Positions 1 to 7,802 of a stretch of 10,289 nucleotides of DNA are shown here, one piece after another. The DNA is from Porticoccaceae bacterium. Lineage in GTDB: Bacteria > Pseudomonadota > Gammaproteobacteria > Pseudomonadales > Porticoccaceae. The DNA lies in NCBI GenBank assembly GCA_002692165.1, contig NZJL01000046.1, forward strand, positions 1,780 through 12,068, read 5' to 3'. The stretch's first letter is position 1. Every line of letters starts with the position of its first letter. The notes below the pieces were generated by a model that made no database searches, had not been told where the DNA came from, and saw only the letters and a program-made list of their open reading frames with translations. The position numbers were made by a program, and so were the translations under genes.

Positions 1-53
1 CAGATTCTTAACCGCGAGACATAGCTATCGGAAAAATGATTAAGTACTTCCAT
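1..53 (-). CDS. Possible 5' end of a divergent gene, cut by the left edge
   Basis: On the minus strand an ATG at 53-51 opens a frame with no stop to the window edge; the 17 visible residues begin MEVLNHFSDSYV. No clear Shine-Dalgarno precedes it, and 17 codons can stay open by chance. A gene divergent from the protease gene would fit the 55 bp spacing, but I do not recognise the peptide. The three plus-strand frames here give only fragments ending in stops within the first 45 bases, so the tail of a plus-strand gene is also possible. Confidence 0.2.
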   Translation of the reverse strand, partial: MEVLNHFSDSYVSRLRI

Positions 54-108
54 CAAAATCGTCTTACAGTTTATCATACGAACTAGCATTGTTATTTGGT
101 TTCTAAAG

Positions 109-1203
109 ATGCGTATCACCCAACTTTCGAGCTTCGCCCCCTCATTCCTGACTGGATTACTAGTGGCCTTGATGATGCTCGCTGTTTTCCCTCAGCTTCG
201 CACATCACATCAAACGGCGCCTGAACCAAATCACTCTCGTCTACCTGATGACGGTCTATCCTCCTCAATATCATATTCAGAAGCTGTATCCAAAGCAGGA
301 CCTTCTGTAGTGAATATTTATGCTCGGGGCGTGAAAATTTTAGAAAAAAAGCAACGATGGGATCCCCAATTTGGTACCTTAACGGTAGTAAAGAAGAAAC
401 CCTACGAAGCCCTTGGGTCCGGAGTAATTATGAGAGAGGACGGGGTAATTTTGACTAACTACCATTTGTTGGCCGGCGCAGGAGATGTTGCCGTGATGCT
501 CAATGACGGTCGCGAAGCCCCGGTAAGCTTGATAGGAATCGACGTCGAGGCAGATCTGGCAGTTCTCAAACTAGAGATGCAGAAGGTAAAACCCATCGAG
601 ATCGCAGTCTCTAAAAAGGCTATGATCGGCGATGTTGTGCTTGCGATTGGCAATCCGCACGGTGTCGGCCAAACGGTTACACATGGAATTATTAGTGCCA
701 AGGAAGTTACTGATGTAAATTCCAAAAATCCTCTTCAGAGCTACCTTCAAACTGACGCTGCAATCAATCAAGGAAACTCAGGAGGAGCCCTCATAGATCA
801 TAGAGGACGTTTGCTAGGCATCAACACATTCATTGATCGTAATCTAGGATCAGTCAGTTTTGCAATTCCTTCCGACAGAGCTATACAGACTATGGAGGAA
901 ATTCTGGCAGGTCGAGGTTGGCTTGGTTTTAATGCAATTAGCGTAGCCCCGCAGATGGCAAAGAAACATAATTTACCCGTAGGACTCCTTATCCGAAAAA
1001 TCTCTCCAAATGGACCAGCTGACGTAAGTAAGTTAGTACCTGGCGATATAATCACTGCCATAGACCAGGCTCCAATTGTCGATCCTCAAACCAGCATGAC
1101 CCATATTGCAAAATCTGAACCAGGCACAGTGATTGAGTTAACGGTTTGGCGCCAAGGACGGTTCTCGAGGATAACCACAGAGGTTGGAGCAAGACCTAAC
1201 TAA
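109..1203 (+). CDS. degS: DegS/AlgW-type membrane-anchored periplasmic serine protease
   Basis: This is an HtrA-family protease of the DegS/AlgW type. That type senses misfolded outer-membrane proteins and makes the first cut in the anti-sigma factor (RseA/MucA), which releases the sigma-E-like factor. The 364 residues start with one hydrophobic anchor (about residues 12-28, no obvious cleavage site), so the catalytic part faces the periplasm. The trypsin-like triad is visible as His119 (TNYHLLAGA), Asp149 (EADLAVLKL) and Ser224 (QGNSGGAL). A single PDZ domain follows from about residue 269 (GWLGF) to the end. One PDZ domain plus an uncleaved anchor distinguishes DegS/AlgW from DegP/DegQ, which have two. 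The length is close to DegS (355) and AlgW (389). The ATG at 109 puts the anchor directly at the N-terminus; the Shine-Dalgarno is weak, and a TATCAT at 72-77 is only a possible -10 without a good -35. It lies beside the murA-his block as algW does in Pseudomonas, so algW is an equally good name. Confidence 0.93.
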   Translation: MRITQLSSFAPSFLTGLLVALMMLAVFPQLRTSHQTAPEPNHSRLPDDGLSSSISYSEAVSKAGPSVVNIYARGVKILEKKQRWDPQFGTLTVVKKKPYEALGSGVIMREDGVILTNYHLLAGAGDVAVMLNDGREAPVSLIGIDVEADLAVLKLEMQKVKPIEIAVSKKAMIGDVVLAIGNPHGVGQTVTHGIISAKEVTDVNSKNPLQSYLQTDAAINQGNSGGALIDHRGRLLGINTFIDRNLGSVSFAIPSDRAIQTMEEILAGRGWLGFNAISVAPQMAKKHNLPVGLLIRKISPNGPADVSKLVPGDIITAIDQAPIVDPQTSMTHIAKSEPGTVIELTVWRQGRFSRITTEVGARPN

Positions 1204-1216
1204 CAGGTGAAACAGA

Positions 1217-2293
1217 TTAAGTTGGCTCGACGATCTCTCCTAGCAACTCTATCAGAGCCCTATTTTGATGATCATTTCCGACCGTAATTCGTAAAAAGGA
1301 ATCGATTTTTGGTCGATCAAAGTGTCTCACTAAAATGTCCTTTTCCCGTAAACGTTCAAATAAATCACTAGCACTGACCCCGGGATGAGAAACGAAGAGA
1401 AAATTTGCCATAGACGGTACCACTTCAAAACCCAAAATTTTTAGCTCATGAGTCAAGGCTTGTCGAGAGGAAACCACTTTCTGAATGGTATTTTTAAAGT
1501 ACGTCCCATCTTTAAAAGATGCTACAGCAGCTGACACCTGAACCTTACTTAAAGGATAAGAATTAAAACTATTTTTTATTCTGTCCAGTCCCTTGATGAG
1601 ACTGCTAGAACCCATCGCATATCCAATTCTCAGCCCAGCCAATGAGCGGGATTTCGACAGCGTATGAATTACAAGCAAATTGTCATATTTAGGAATCAAT
1701 GCAATGCAGCTAGCACCGCCAAAATCGATATAAGCTTCATCAATCACTACGACCGAATTTGTGGTGTCGCGAAGTAGGTTTTCGATGTGATTGAGATCTA
1801 GAAACCGGCCTGTAGGAGAATTCGGATTGGGGAAGATAATTCCTCCGTTGGGTCGGTAGTAATCCTCAAGCTCCAGAGAAAAATCTTCTGCCAACGCTAT
1901 TTGTTGATATGAAATATCATACAGCTTACAAAAAACGGGGTAAAAGCTGTAAGTAATATCGGGAAAGAAGACAGGCTGCTCCTTTCTGAATAATCCATTA
2001 AATACATGGGATAACACCTCATCAGATCCATTACCAACAAATATTTGATCCGAGGATAGCCCATAGTATTGGGCAATTGTACTCTTTAACGCGCTTGACT
2101 CGGGGCAAGGGTATAGACGCAGATCATTATCAACAGAGTCAAGCATTGCTTTCAAAGATTTCGGGGACGGGCCGTAGGGATTTTCATTGGTATTGAGTTT
2201 GACTACCGCTGGATTTGACGGTTGCTCCCCCGGGATATATGGATCTATACCGTGGATAAAATCACTCCAATACCTACTCACAATCTGCACCAT
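1217..2293 (-). CDS. hisC: Histidinol-phosphate aminotransferase
   Basis: HisC is a cytoplasmic PLP enzyme that transaminates imidazole-acetol phosphate with glutamate to give L-histidinol phosphate, step 7 of histidine synthesis. The 358-residue length is normal for fold-type I class II aminotransferases of this family. Visible hallmarks are TNENPYGPSP near residue 35, FVGNGSDEVL at 85-94 for the cofactor phosphate, PNPNSPTG at 155-162, IDEAYIDF at 184-191 with PLP-contacting Asp185 and Tyr188, and TLSKSRSLAGLRIGY with Schiff-base Lys214 and Arg222. The ATG lies 6 bp after the hisD stop with no strong Shine-Dalgarno, suggesting translational coupling. It is the last gene of the minus-strand block and converges on the protease gene with 13 bp between stops. 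Some bacteria have a second HisC paralogue with aromatic transaminase activity; linkage to hisG and hisD favours the histidine role. Confidence 0.95.
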   Translation of the reverse strand: MVQIVSRYWSDFIHGIDPYIPGEQPSNPAVVKLNTNENPYGPSPKSLKAMLDSVDNDLRLYPCPESSALKSTIAQYYGLSSDQIFVGNGSDEVLSHVFNGLFRKEQPVFFPDITYSFYPVFCKLYDISYQQIALAEDFSLELEDYYRPNGGIIFPNPNSPTGRFLDLNHIENLLRDTTNSVVVIDEAYIDFGGASCIALIPKYDNLLVIHTLSKSRSLAGLRIGYAMGSSSLIKGLDRIKNSFNSYPLSKVQVSAAVASFKDGTYFKNTIQKVVSSRQALTHELKILGFEVVPSMANFLFVSHPGVSASDLFERLREKDILVRHFDRPKIDSFLRITVGNDHQNRALIELLGEIVEPT

Positions 2294-2299
2294 AAGTTG

Positions 2300-3613
2300 T
2301 CAATTGTCGACCTCAATTCGCAATTCTGCGGCGCGAGCATGCGCAGCAAGCGATTCGCTGTGCGCCAGAACAGATGCTATTTGGCCAAGTTTCGCAGCTC
2401 CGTCGATTGTGCAATGAATTACAGAACTGCGCTTTTGAAAGTCGTAGACACCAAGCGGGGAGGAAAATCTAGCCGTCGAAGAAGTCGGCAACACATGATT
2501 TGGCCCTGCACAGTAATCTCCCAAAACCTCCGATGTGTATCGCCCCATAAATATTGCGCCGGCATTTCTTATTTGGGGGAGCCACCGCTCTGGGTTTTCC
2601 ACCGATAGTTCAAGATGTTCTGGCGACAATAGATTACTCAGATAGACAGCTTCAGAAGCGTCTTTCACTCTAATTAACGCGCCTCGGCTACTGAGTGCCT
2701 TTGAAATGATATCTCTCCGTTCCATCTGAGGAAGTAGCTCGGTCATTTTCACATGAACAGCGGAAAGAAAGTCATCATCCCAAGCCAAAAGTATAGATTG
2801 AGCATCCTCGTCGTGTTCGGCTTGAGAGAACAAATCCATTGCAACCCATTCTGGATCTGTCATGCCATCACAAATTACCAAGATCTCGCTCGGGCCTGCA
2901 ACCATATCCAATCCAACAGAACCGAAGACTTTGCGCTTGGCTGTGGCAACGAAAGAATTCCCGGGACCAACAATTTTATCGACCTTGGGCACTAATTCAG
3001 TGCCAAACGCCATCGCGGCAATTGCTTGAGCGCCTCCAATGGTAAATACCTTAGTAACCCCCGCAATCGCTGCAGATGCCAGAACTGAGGGATTAAGCTG
3101 TCCTTTGGGAGACGGAACAGTCATGATGATTTCATCAACGCCGGCAACACGAGCGGGCAAGGCATTCATCAACACCGATGATGGATAGCTCGCTTTGCCG
3201 CCTGGGACATAAATACCAACTCTTTCAATTGCAGTAATTTTCTGACCAAGAGACGTCCCATCAGCCTCGGTAAATTGCCAAGATTCTTCCAATTGATGTT
3301 TGTGGTAGTCACTAATTCGCAATGCGGCTTTTTCGAGTGAAGCTCGGAGATCATCATCTATTGCACCCAAGGCTTTTTCCAACTCATCCTTATGCACAAC
3401 TAGTTCTTCAGCGCTCTCGCAGCGACGATCATCATATCGATTGGTGAATTCGAGTAACGCTAAATCACCGCGTTTTCTAATTTCAAAAATAATCCCATCC
3501 ACGACGGTTTCCACCTCATGGTCCGTCACAGCTTCCCACGATGTCAGTCTGCTAAGGTTCGAGGAGAAATTCCGATCGGTAGAGTTTAATAAATTTATTG
3601 CGCAAAGTTCCAT
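2300..3613 (-). CDS. hisD: Histidinol dehydrogenase
   Basis: HisD is a cytoplasmic zinc enzyme that oxidises L-histidinol to L-histidine in two NAD+-dependent steps, the last reactions of the pathway. The 437 residues match the usual bacterial length. Family motifs appear in order: [15 protein letters not shown] (132-146), [17 protein letters not shown] (215-231) and [15 protein letters not shown] (236-250). The expected zinc ligands are Gln264 and His267 ([11 protein letters not shown]), Asp366 ([13 protein letters not shown]) and His425 ([10 protein letters not shown]). The catalytic Glu332-His333 pair is in SPEHLEL. No key residue is missing. The ATG lies 7 bp after the hisG stop, with a GGG close to that stop as a plausible ribosome site. 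The gene lies between hisG and hisC in an order typical of Pseudomonas; no other his gene is in the window. Confidence 0.97.
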   Translation of the reverse strand: MELCAINLLNSTDRNFSSNLSRLTSWEAVTDHEVETVVDGIIFEIRKRGDLALLEFTNRYDDRRCESAEELVVHKDELEKALGAIDDDLRASLEKAALRISDYHKHQLEESWQFTEADGTSLGQKITAIERVGIYVPGGKASYPSSVLMNALPARVAGVDEIIMTVPSPKGQLNPSVLASAAIAGVTKVFTIGGAQAIAAMAFGTELVPKVDKIVGPGNSFVATAKRKVFGSVGLDMVAGPSEILVICDGMTDPEWVAMDLFSQAEHDEDAQSILLAWDDDFLSAVHVKMTELLPQMERRDIISKALSSRGALIRVKDASEAVYLSNLLSPEHLELSVENPERWLPQIRNAGAIFMGRYTSEVLGDYCAGPNHVLPTSSTARFSSPLGVYDFQKRSSVIHCTIDGAAKLGQIASVLAHSESLAAHARAAELRIEVDN

Positions 3614-3620
3614 TTTTACC

Positions 3621-4244
3621 CTACAGCACCATCTTCAGTCGATCAATGATCGCTTGAATTAACTCAAATTTGGTCTTCATGGCTATCTTATTCACAATGA
3701 GACGAGCGCTCACGTTGGCTATTAGTTCTTTGCTCACTAAACCGTTAGCTCTCAGTGTATTGCCAGTGTCAACAATATCAACAATTTCGTCTGCTAATCC
3801 CAATGCAGGCGCCAGTTCCATAGCGCCGAAGAGCTTTACGAACTCTGCCTGCCGACCTATCTGCGCGTAATATTTTCTGGCTACATTAATATATTTTGTC
3901 GCTACTATGGTACGACCTTCAACATTATTTGTATCTTTTAATGAGGCCGTCATCAGGCGGCATCGGGCCAAAGCGAGATCAAGCGACTCATAGTAACCGC
4001 CTCCAGAGTCTTCCAGTAAAATATCTTTGCCCGCTATACCCATGTCTGCAGCTCCAAACTGAACATAGGTTGGCACATCTACGCCACGCAGTATGAGTAA
4101 TCTTAGATTTTTCACGTTAGTGTTAAAAATAAGTTTTCGACTTTCTTTAATTTCTTGCTCTGGCCTTATTCCTGACGTCTGAAGTAATGGAAGCACCTCA
4201 TTAAGGACGCGGCCTTTAGTCAATGCCAATGTAATCTGCGTCAT
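3621..4244 (-). CDS. hisG: ATP phosphoribosyltransferase, short catalytic form
   Basis: HisG condenses ATP with PRPP to phosphoribosyl-ATP, the first committed and feedback-controlled step of histidine synthesis. I place the start at the ATG at 4244, which gives [12 protein letters not shown] and 207 residues. The frame stays open upstream into murA, but those residues are not HisG-like, and the chosen ATG is preceded by an AAAGAGA ribosome site in the 16 bp gap after the murA stop. The family signature is present: [20 protein letters not shown] followed by TLRANGL, containing the PRPP-binding loop. At 207 residues it lacks the C-terminal histidine-binding domain of the roughly 300-residue long form. 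It therefore belongs to the HisG-S class, which is active and regulated only in complex with HisZ, a HisRS-like protein. No hisZ is visible here; in related bacteria it lies elsewhere in the genome. Confidence 0.96.
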   Translation of the reverse strand: MTQITLALTKGRVLNEVLPLLQTSGIRPEQEIKESRKLIFNTNVKNLRLLILRGVDVPTYVQFGAADMGIAGKDILLEDSGGGYYESLDLALARCRLMTASLKDTNNVEGRTIVATKYINVARKYYAQIGRQAEFVKLFGAMELAPALGLADEIVDIVDTGNTLRANGLVSKELIANVSARLIVNKIAMKTKFELIQAIIDRLKMVL

Positions 4245-4260
4245 AAATTTAATTCTCTTT

Positions 4261-5523
<1,263 letters not shown>

Positions 5524-5537
5524 CTAAAAGCTTCCGC

Positions 5538-5565
5538 GGTATAAGAATGGTTCTGCGGAGATCAA
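5538..5565 (-). promoter_or_regulatory. Possible weak sigma-70 promoter ahead of murA
   Basis: In the 60 bp between ibaG and murA the minus strand reads TTGATC (5565-5560), a 16-base spacer, then TATACC (5543-5538). Each hexamer matches four of six consensus positions. Transcription would begin close to the murA ribosome site, leaving a very short leader. Read-through from mlaC-ibaG is the alternative, so this is only a candidate. Confidence 0.25.
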
Positions 5566-5583
5566 CCCAGATGGGAGTCACAT

Positions 5584-5829
5584 TTAACCTTTTTGGCCTT
5601 TACGCCATTCTTCAGAGGTGTAAGTCTTCATAGCCACAGCGTGAATATGACCTTCGGAAATCTGTGTCCCTAGCACGCGATAAAGCAACTGCTGCCTTTG
5701 CACAGGCGTCTTGCCCTCAAAAATCTGGCCAATAGCAGTTATATGATAGTGACTACCGCTGACCTCGACAAAAATCTCACAATCAGTCAGGTTGGCCTTC
5801 AGTAACTGCTTGATTGCCTCTGGTGACAT
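5584..5829 (-). CDS. ibaG: BolA-family protein, IbaG type
   Basis: This is a small cytoplasmic BolA-family protein of the IbaG (YrbA) type. Such proteins pair with monothiol glutaredoxins to bind and traffic [2Fe-2S] clusters, and IbaG has been linked to acid stress. The 81 residues match E. coli IbaG (about 84-89). The signature segments GSHYHITAIGQIFEG (25-39), QRQQLLY and HIHAVAMKTYTSEEW (61-75) are all present. His63 in IHAV is the conserved cluster-ligand histidine of the family, with extra histidines at 27 and 29. The ATG has a strong ribosome site (AGGGG about six bases upstream) in the 24 bp gap after the mlaC stop. In E. coli and Pseudomonas mlaB sits between mlaC and ibaG; here nothing fits in that gap. 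Its place next to murA is conserved across gammaproteobacteria. Confidence 0.95.
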   Translation of the reverse strand: MSPEAIKQLLKANLTDCEIFVEVSGSHYHITAIGQIFEGKTPVQRQQLLYRVLGTQISEGHIHAVAMKTYTSEEWRKGQKG

Positions 5830-5853
5830 AAATACCCCTGAAGTATTCTGAAA

Positions 5854-6591
5854 CTATATAGCCTGGTTTGCCCACGAGGCTATAACATAGTCAATGTCGT
5901 TGGAATTTTTCTGCGCTGCTTTAAGAAACTGGTTTTGCAATGTTTTTCCAAGATTAATACCGTTAATAGTGACATTTGTAATCATCCATTCGCCAGTCTT
6001 CTTTTTCCTCATGGTGTAAGAAAGGGGATATATCTTATCAACACCGTGGATTTCCTGTTTTACATAAACCTTTCTCTGACCCTTTTTAAGAGGGGCACGA
6101 TTGACTAAGGTGATTTGTTGGTTATTAAAACTTAGCAATCCTCTACTATAAGTTTCAATCAACCCGTCTCGAAAAACTTTTGCAAATAGGTCTCTTTGTC
6201 CATTTGTCGCTGTTTTCCTGTAGGACCCCATGACCATCTTAGCCATGTAAGAAAAATCAACATGCGGCCTCAAGACTTCTCTGATGGCCGAAAAAAAAGC
6301 TATTTCATTCGTTGGATATGCCTCTTTATAAATTTTTATGACTTCAATTAACTCTAAGGTTACCTGCTCGACTTGGGAGAAAGGGTCCTCTTGGATGTTT
6401 ACCGATTGCGCTTTGTCACTCATCGCTATGGCTTGTGCGTGTTTACTTTGGTCAAGCTCGGACTTGAGTTCGGTCCCACTCAATGGTCGTCTTTCATCCA
6501 CCGTCGCGTTAATGATGCTATCGGATTCGGCTTCACCAATAGTGGCTCGAAGAGCGAGAATACCAATTAACAAAGCTCCAACTACTTTCAA
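5854..6591 (-). CDS. mlaC: MlaC phospholipid-binding periplasmic protein with an N-terminal extension
   Basis: MlaC (Ttg2D) carries phospholipids across the periplasm between the outer-membrane MlaA complex and the inner-membrane MlaFEDB transporter. I place the start at the TTG at 6591-6589, which has a perfect AAGGAG eight bases upstream and gives MKVVGALLIGILALRATIGEA, a good signal peptide ending near residue 21. A TTG at 6612 would add seven polar residues and has no ribosome site. The MlaC domain runs from about residue 67 (EDPFSQVEQV) to the end of the 245 residues. It shows VLRPHVDFSYMAKMVMG, SYRKTATNGQRDLFAKVFRD and the C-terminal GEWMITNVTINGINLGKTLQ, as in known MlaC proteins. Typical MlaC is about 210 residues; the excess is a polar, charged stretch (about 22-66) after the signal peptide. 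mlaF, mlaE and mlaD are not upstream and mlaB is not downstream, so the gene stands without its usual operon partners. Confidence 0.9.
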   Translation of the reverse strand: MKVVGALLIGILALRATIGEAESDSIINATVDERRPLSGTELKSELDQSKHAQAIAMSDKAQSVNIQEDPFSQVEQVTLELIEVIKIYKEAYPTNEIAFFSAIREVLRPHVDFSYMAKMVMGSYRKTATNGQRDLFAKVFRDGLIETYSRGLLSFNNQQITLVNRAPLKKGQRKVYVKQEIHGVDKIYPLSYTMRKKKTGEWMITNVTINGINLGKTLQNQFLKAAQKNSNDIDYVIASWANQAI

Positions 6592-6738
6592 GTACCGATC
6601 TCCTTGTCCCAAGGCAATGCATCTGTCAAATTAATTTTCAGCTAAAAAAGGTCAATAAAGCTGACATAAACTCAACATCACTATAACATCGCATTCAACA
6701 TAAAAAAACTCTCATGACCCGACATTGGAGATTGCTTA
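6592..6738. promoter_or_regulatory. Divergent mlaC/yrbG intergenic region with candidate promoters
   Basis: This 147 bp AT-rich stretch must carry the start signals for both divergent transcripts. For yrbG a CTGACA at 6661-6666 (five of six to the -35) is followed by TATAAC at 6682-6687 (five of six, spacer 15) or TAACAT at 6684-6689 (four of six, spacer 17). For mlaC the minus strand offers TATAGT at 6685-6680 as a -10, overlapping the same bases, but only a T-run as -35. TTGACC at 6655-6650 has no good -10. The word AACAT occurs at 6674, 6685 and 6697, roughly one helical turn apart. No gene, convincing hairpin or terminator is visible. Confidence 0.5.
6600..6605 (-). promoter_or_regulatory. 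Ribosome binding site fixing the TTG start of mlaC
   Basis: The minus strand reads AAGGAG, a perfect anti-SD complement, followed by eight bases and then TTG at 6591-6589. It is the strongest Shine-Dalgarno in the window. It lies inside the longer reading frame beginning at 6612, which argues against that longer start. Confidence 0.75.
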
Positions 6739-7728
6739 GTGTCTATTTTCATAGCTTCAATTGCTCTTTTAATTGGTATCATCGCTCTAATTTGGGGGGC
6801 AGATAAGTTTGTGGTTGGGAGCGCTGGTGCCGCCAGAAATTTAGGGATATCACCAATGTTAATCGGGCTCACTATTGTGTCTATAGGGACTTCCGCACCA
6901 GAAATTATTGTGTCCATCAATGCGGCGCTGAGTAATGCTGGCGAGCTGGCCGTCGGTAATGCTCTAGGATCCAATATCGCCAATATTGGCCTCGTACTGG
7001 GGGCAACTGCCCTCGTATCTCCACTTCCGGTTAACAGACATATTTTGCGAGAAGAGAGTCCAGTGTTGATTCTTGTTACGGGTTTAGCCGGGCTTTGCCT
7101 CTACGATGGGTTTTTAAATCGATTAGAAAGCATAATGCTAGCTTTACTGATCGTGCCATTAATTATTTTGGTAATAAAATATAAAAATACTACCAACGCT
7201 TCTTTAACGACAGACGACGAAGCGATACCGAGAATAAAATCGTTGACCGCGGCGAAATCGTTCTTTTTAGGCCTCATTTTTCTTTTGCTAGGCGCCGAAG
7301 TAACGGTCTGGGGTGCAAAAGAAATCGCGCAATTCTTTGGCATTAGCGAATTGGTAATTGGTTTGACCGTTATCGCGCTTGGAACCAGTCTTCCCGAGCT
7401 TGCCGCATCAGTGGTAAGTGCCCTGAAAGGACATCATGATATCGCCGTAGGAAATGTCTTTGGATCCAATTTGTTCAACCTAATGCTAGTGATGACGGCT
7501 GCGGGCGCAATATCACCAATGCAAATTGACCACAGCGTATTCTTGCGTGATTACATGAGCATGGCCGCTTTGACCATGACACTGGTGTTATTCGTCTTTT
7601 TGGCTGAAAGAAACAAGCGCGACAATAAAAATAAAGCCTTTATTTCCAGATCATATGGAGCTATTTTTCTATTAGGCTACATAAGCTATTATGTTATCTT
7701 AGCAGTATCATTAAGTTCGGCTCAATGA
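6739..7728 (+). CDS. yrbG: YrbG-type calcium/cation antiporter family membrane protein
   Basis: This is an inner-membrane protein of the CaCA (sodium/calcium exchanger) superfamily, YrbG branch, expected to exchange Ca2+ or another cation for Na+ or H+; the exact substrate is unproven. The 329 residues are strongly hydrophobic and show the two inverted halves of the family. The first alpha repeat contains GTSAPE (50-55) and GNALGSNIAN (73-82). The second contains GTSLPE (215-220) and GNVFGSNLFN (238-247). The two acidic residues, Glu54 or its pair and Glu220, sit where exchangers coordinate the cation. A charged loop at about 148-170 separates the halves. The start is a GTG at 6739 with GGAG eight bases upstream, giving a hydrophobic first helix. 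In E. coli yrbG is divergent from mlaF and precedes kdsD; here it keeps the kdsD neighbour but faces mlaC instead. Confidence 0.92.
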   Translation: MSIFIASIALLIGIIALIWGADKFVVGSAGAARNLGISPMLIGLTIVSIGTSAPEIIVSINAALSNAGELAVGNALGSNIANIGLVLGATALVSPLPVNRHILREESPVLILVTGLAGLCLYDGFLNRLESIMLALLIVPLIILVIKYKNTTNASLTTDDEAIPRIKSLTAAKSFFLGLIFLLLGAEVTVWGAKEIAQFFGISELVIGLTVIALGTSLPELAASVVSALKGHHDIAVGNVFGSNLFNLMLVMTAAGAISPMQIDHSVFLRDYMSMAALTMTLVLFVFLAERNKRDNKNKAFISRSYGAIFLLGYISYYVILAVSLSSAQ

Positions 7729-7790
7729 CGCATTCCCAGGATGTTTACATGATCGAACATCTATGGCAAAAAAGGGCGGTTCAGAACGGG

Positions 7791-7796
7791 TAGAAT
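7791..7796 (+). promoter_or_regulatory. Possible -10 box immediately before kdsD
   Basis: The 74 bp between yrbG and kdsD contains TAGAAT (five of six to TATAAT) seven bases before the kdsD ATG. No Shine-Dalgarno lies between them, and no clear -35 lies 16-18 bases upstream. If used, transcription would begin at or near the ATG. It may equally be chance in an AT-rich spot. Confidence 0.25.
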
Positions 7797-7802
7797 ATTA
7801 AG

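Noticed and set aside
6624..6629. Perfect TTGACA -35 hexamer on the minus strand upstream of mlaC
   Set aside because: The -10 position 17 bases downstream would fall on CAAGGA in the ribosome site, so transcription would begin too late to serve the gene.
6635..6650. TTTTCAGCTAAAAAA near-palindrome in the divergent region
   Set aside because: It is a short AT-rich imperfect match without flanking stem or second copy, so no operator or terminator claim is supported.
7740..7761. Inverted repeat GATGTT / AACATC with a 10-base loop after yrbG
   Set aside because: The stem is only six weak base pairs and is not followed by a T-run, so it does not look like a terminator; one such match is expected by chance.
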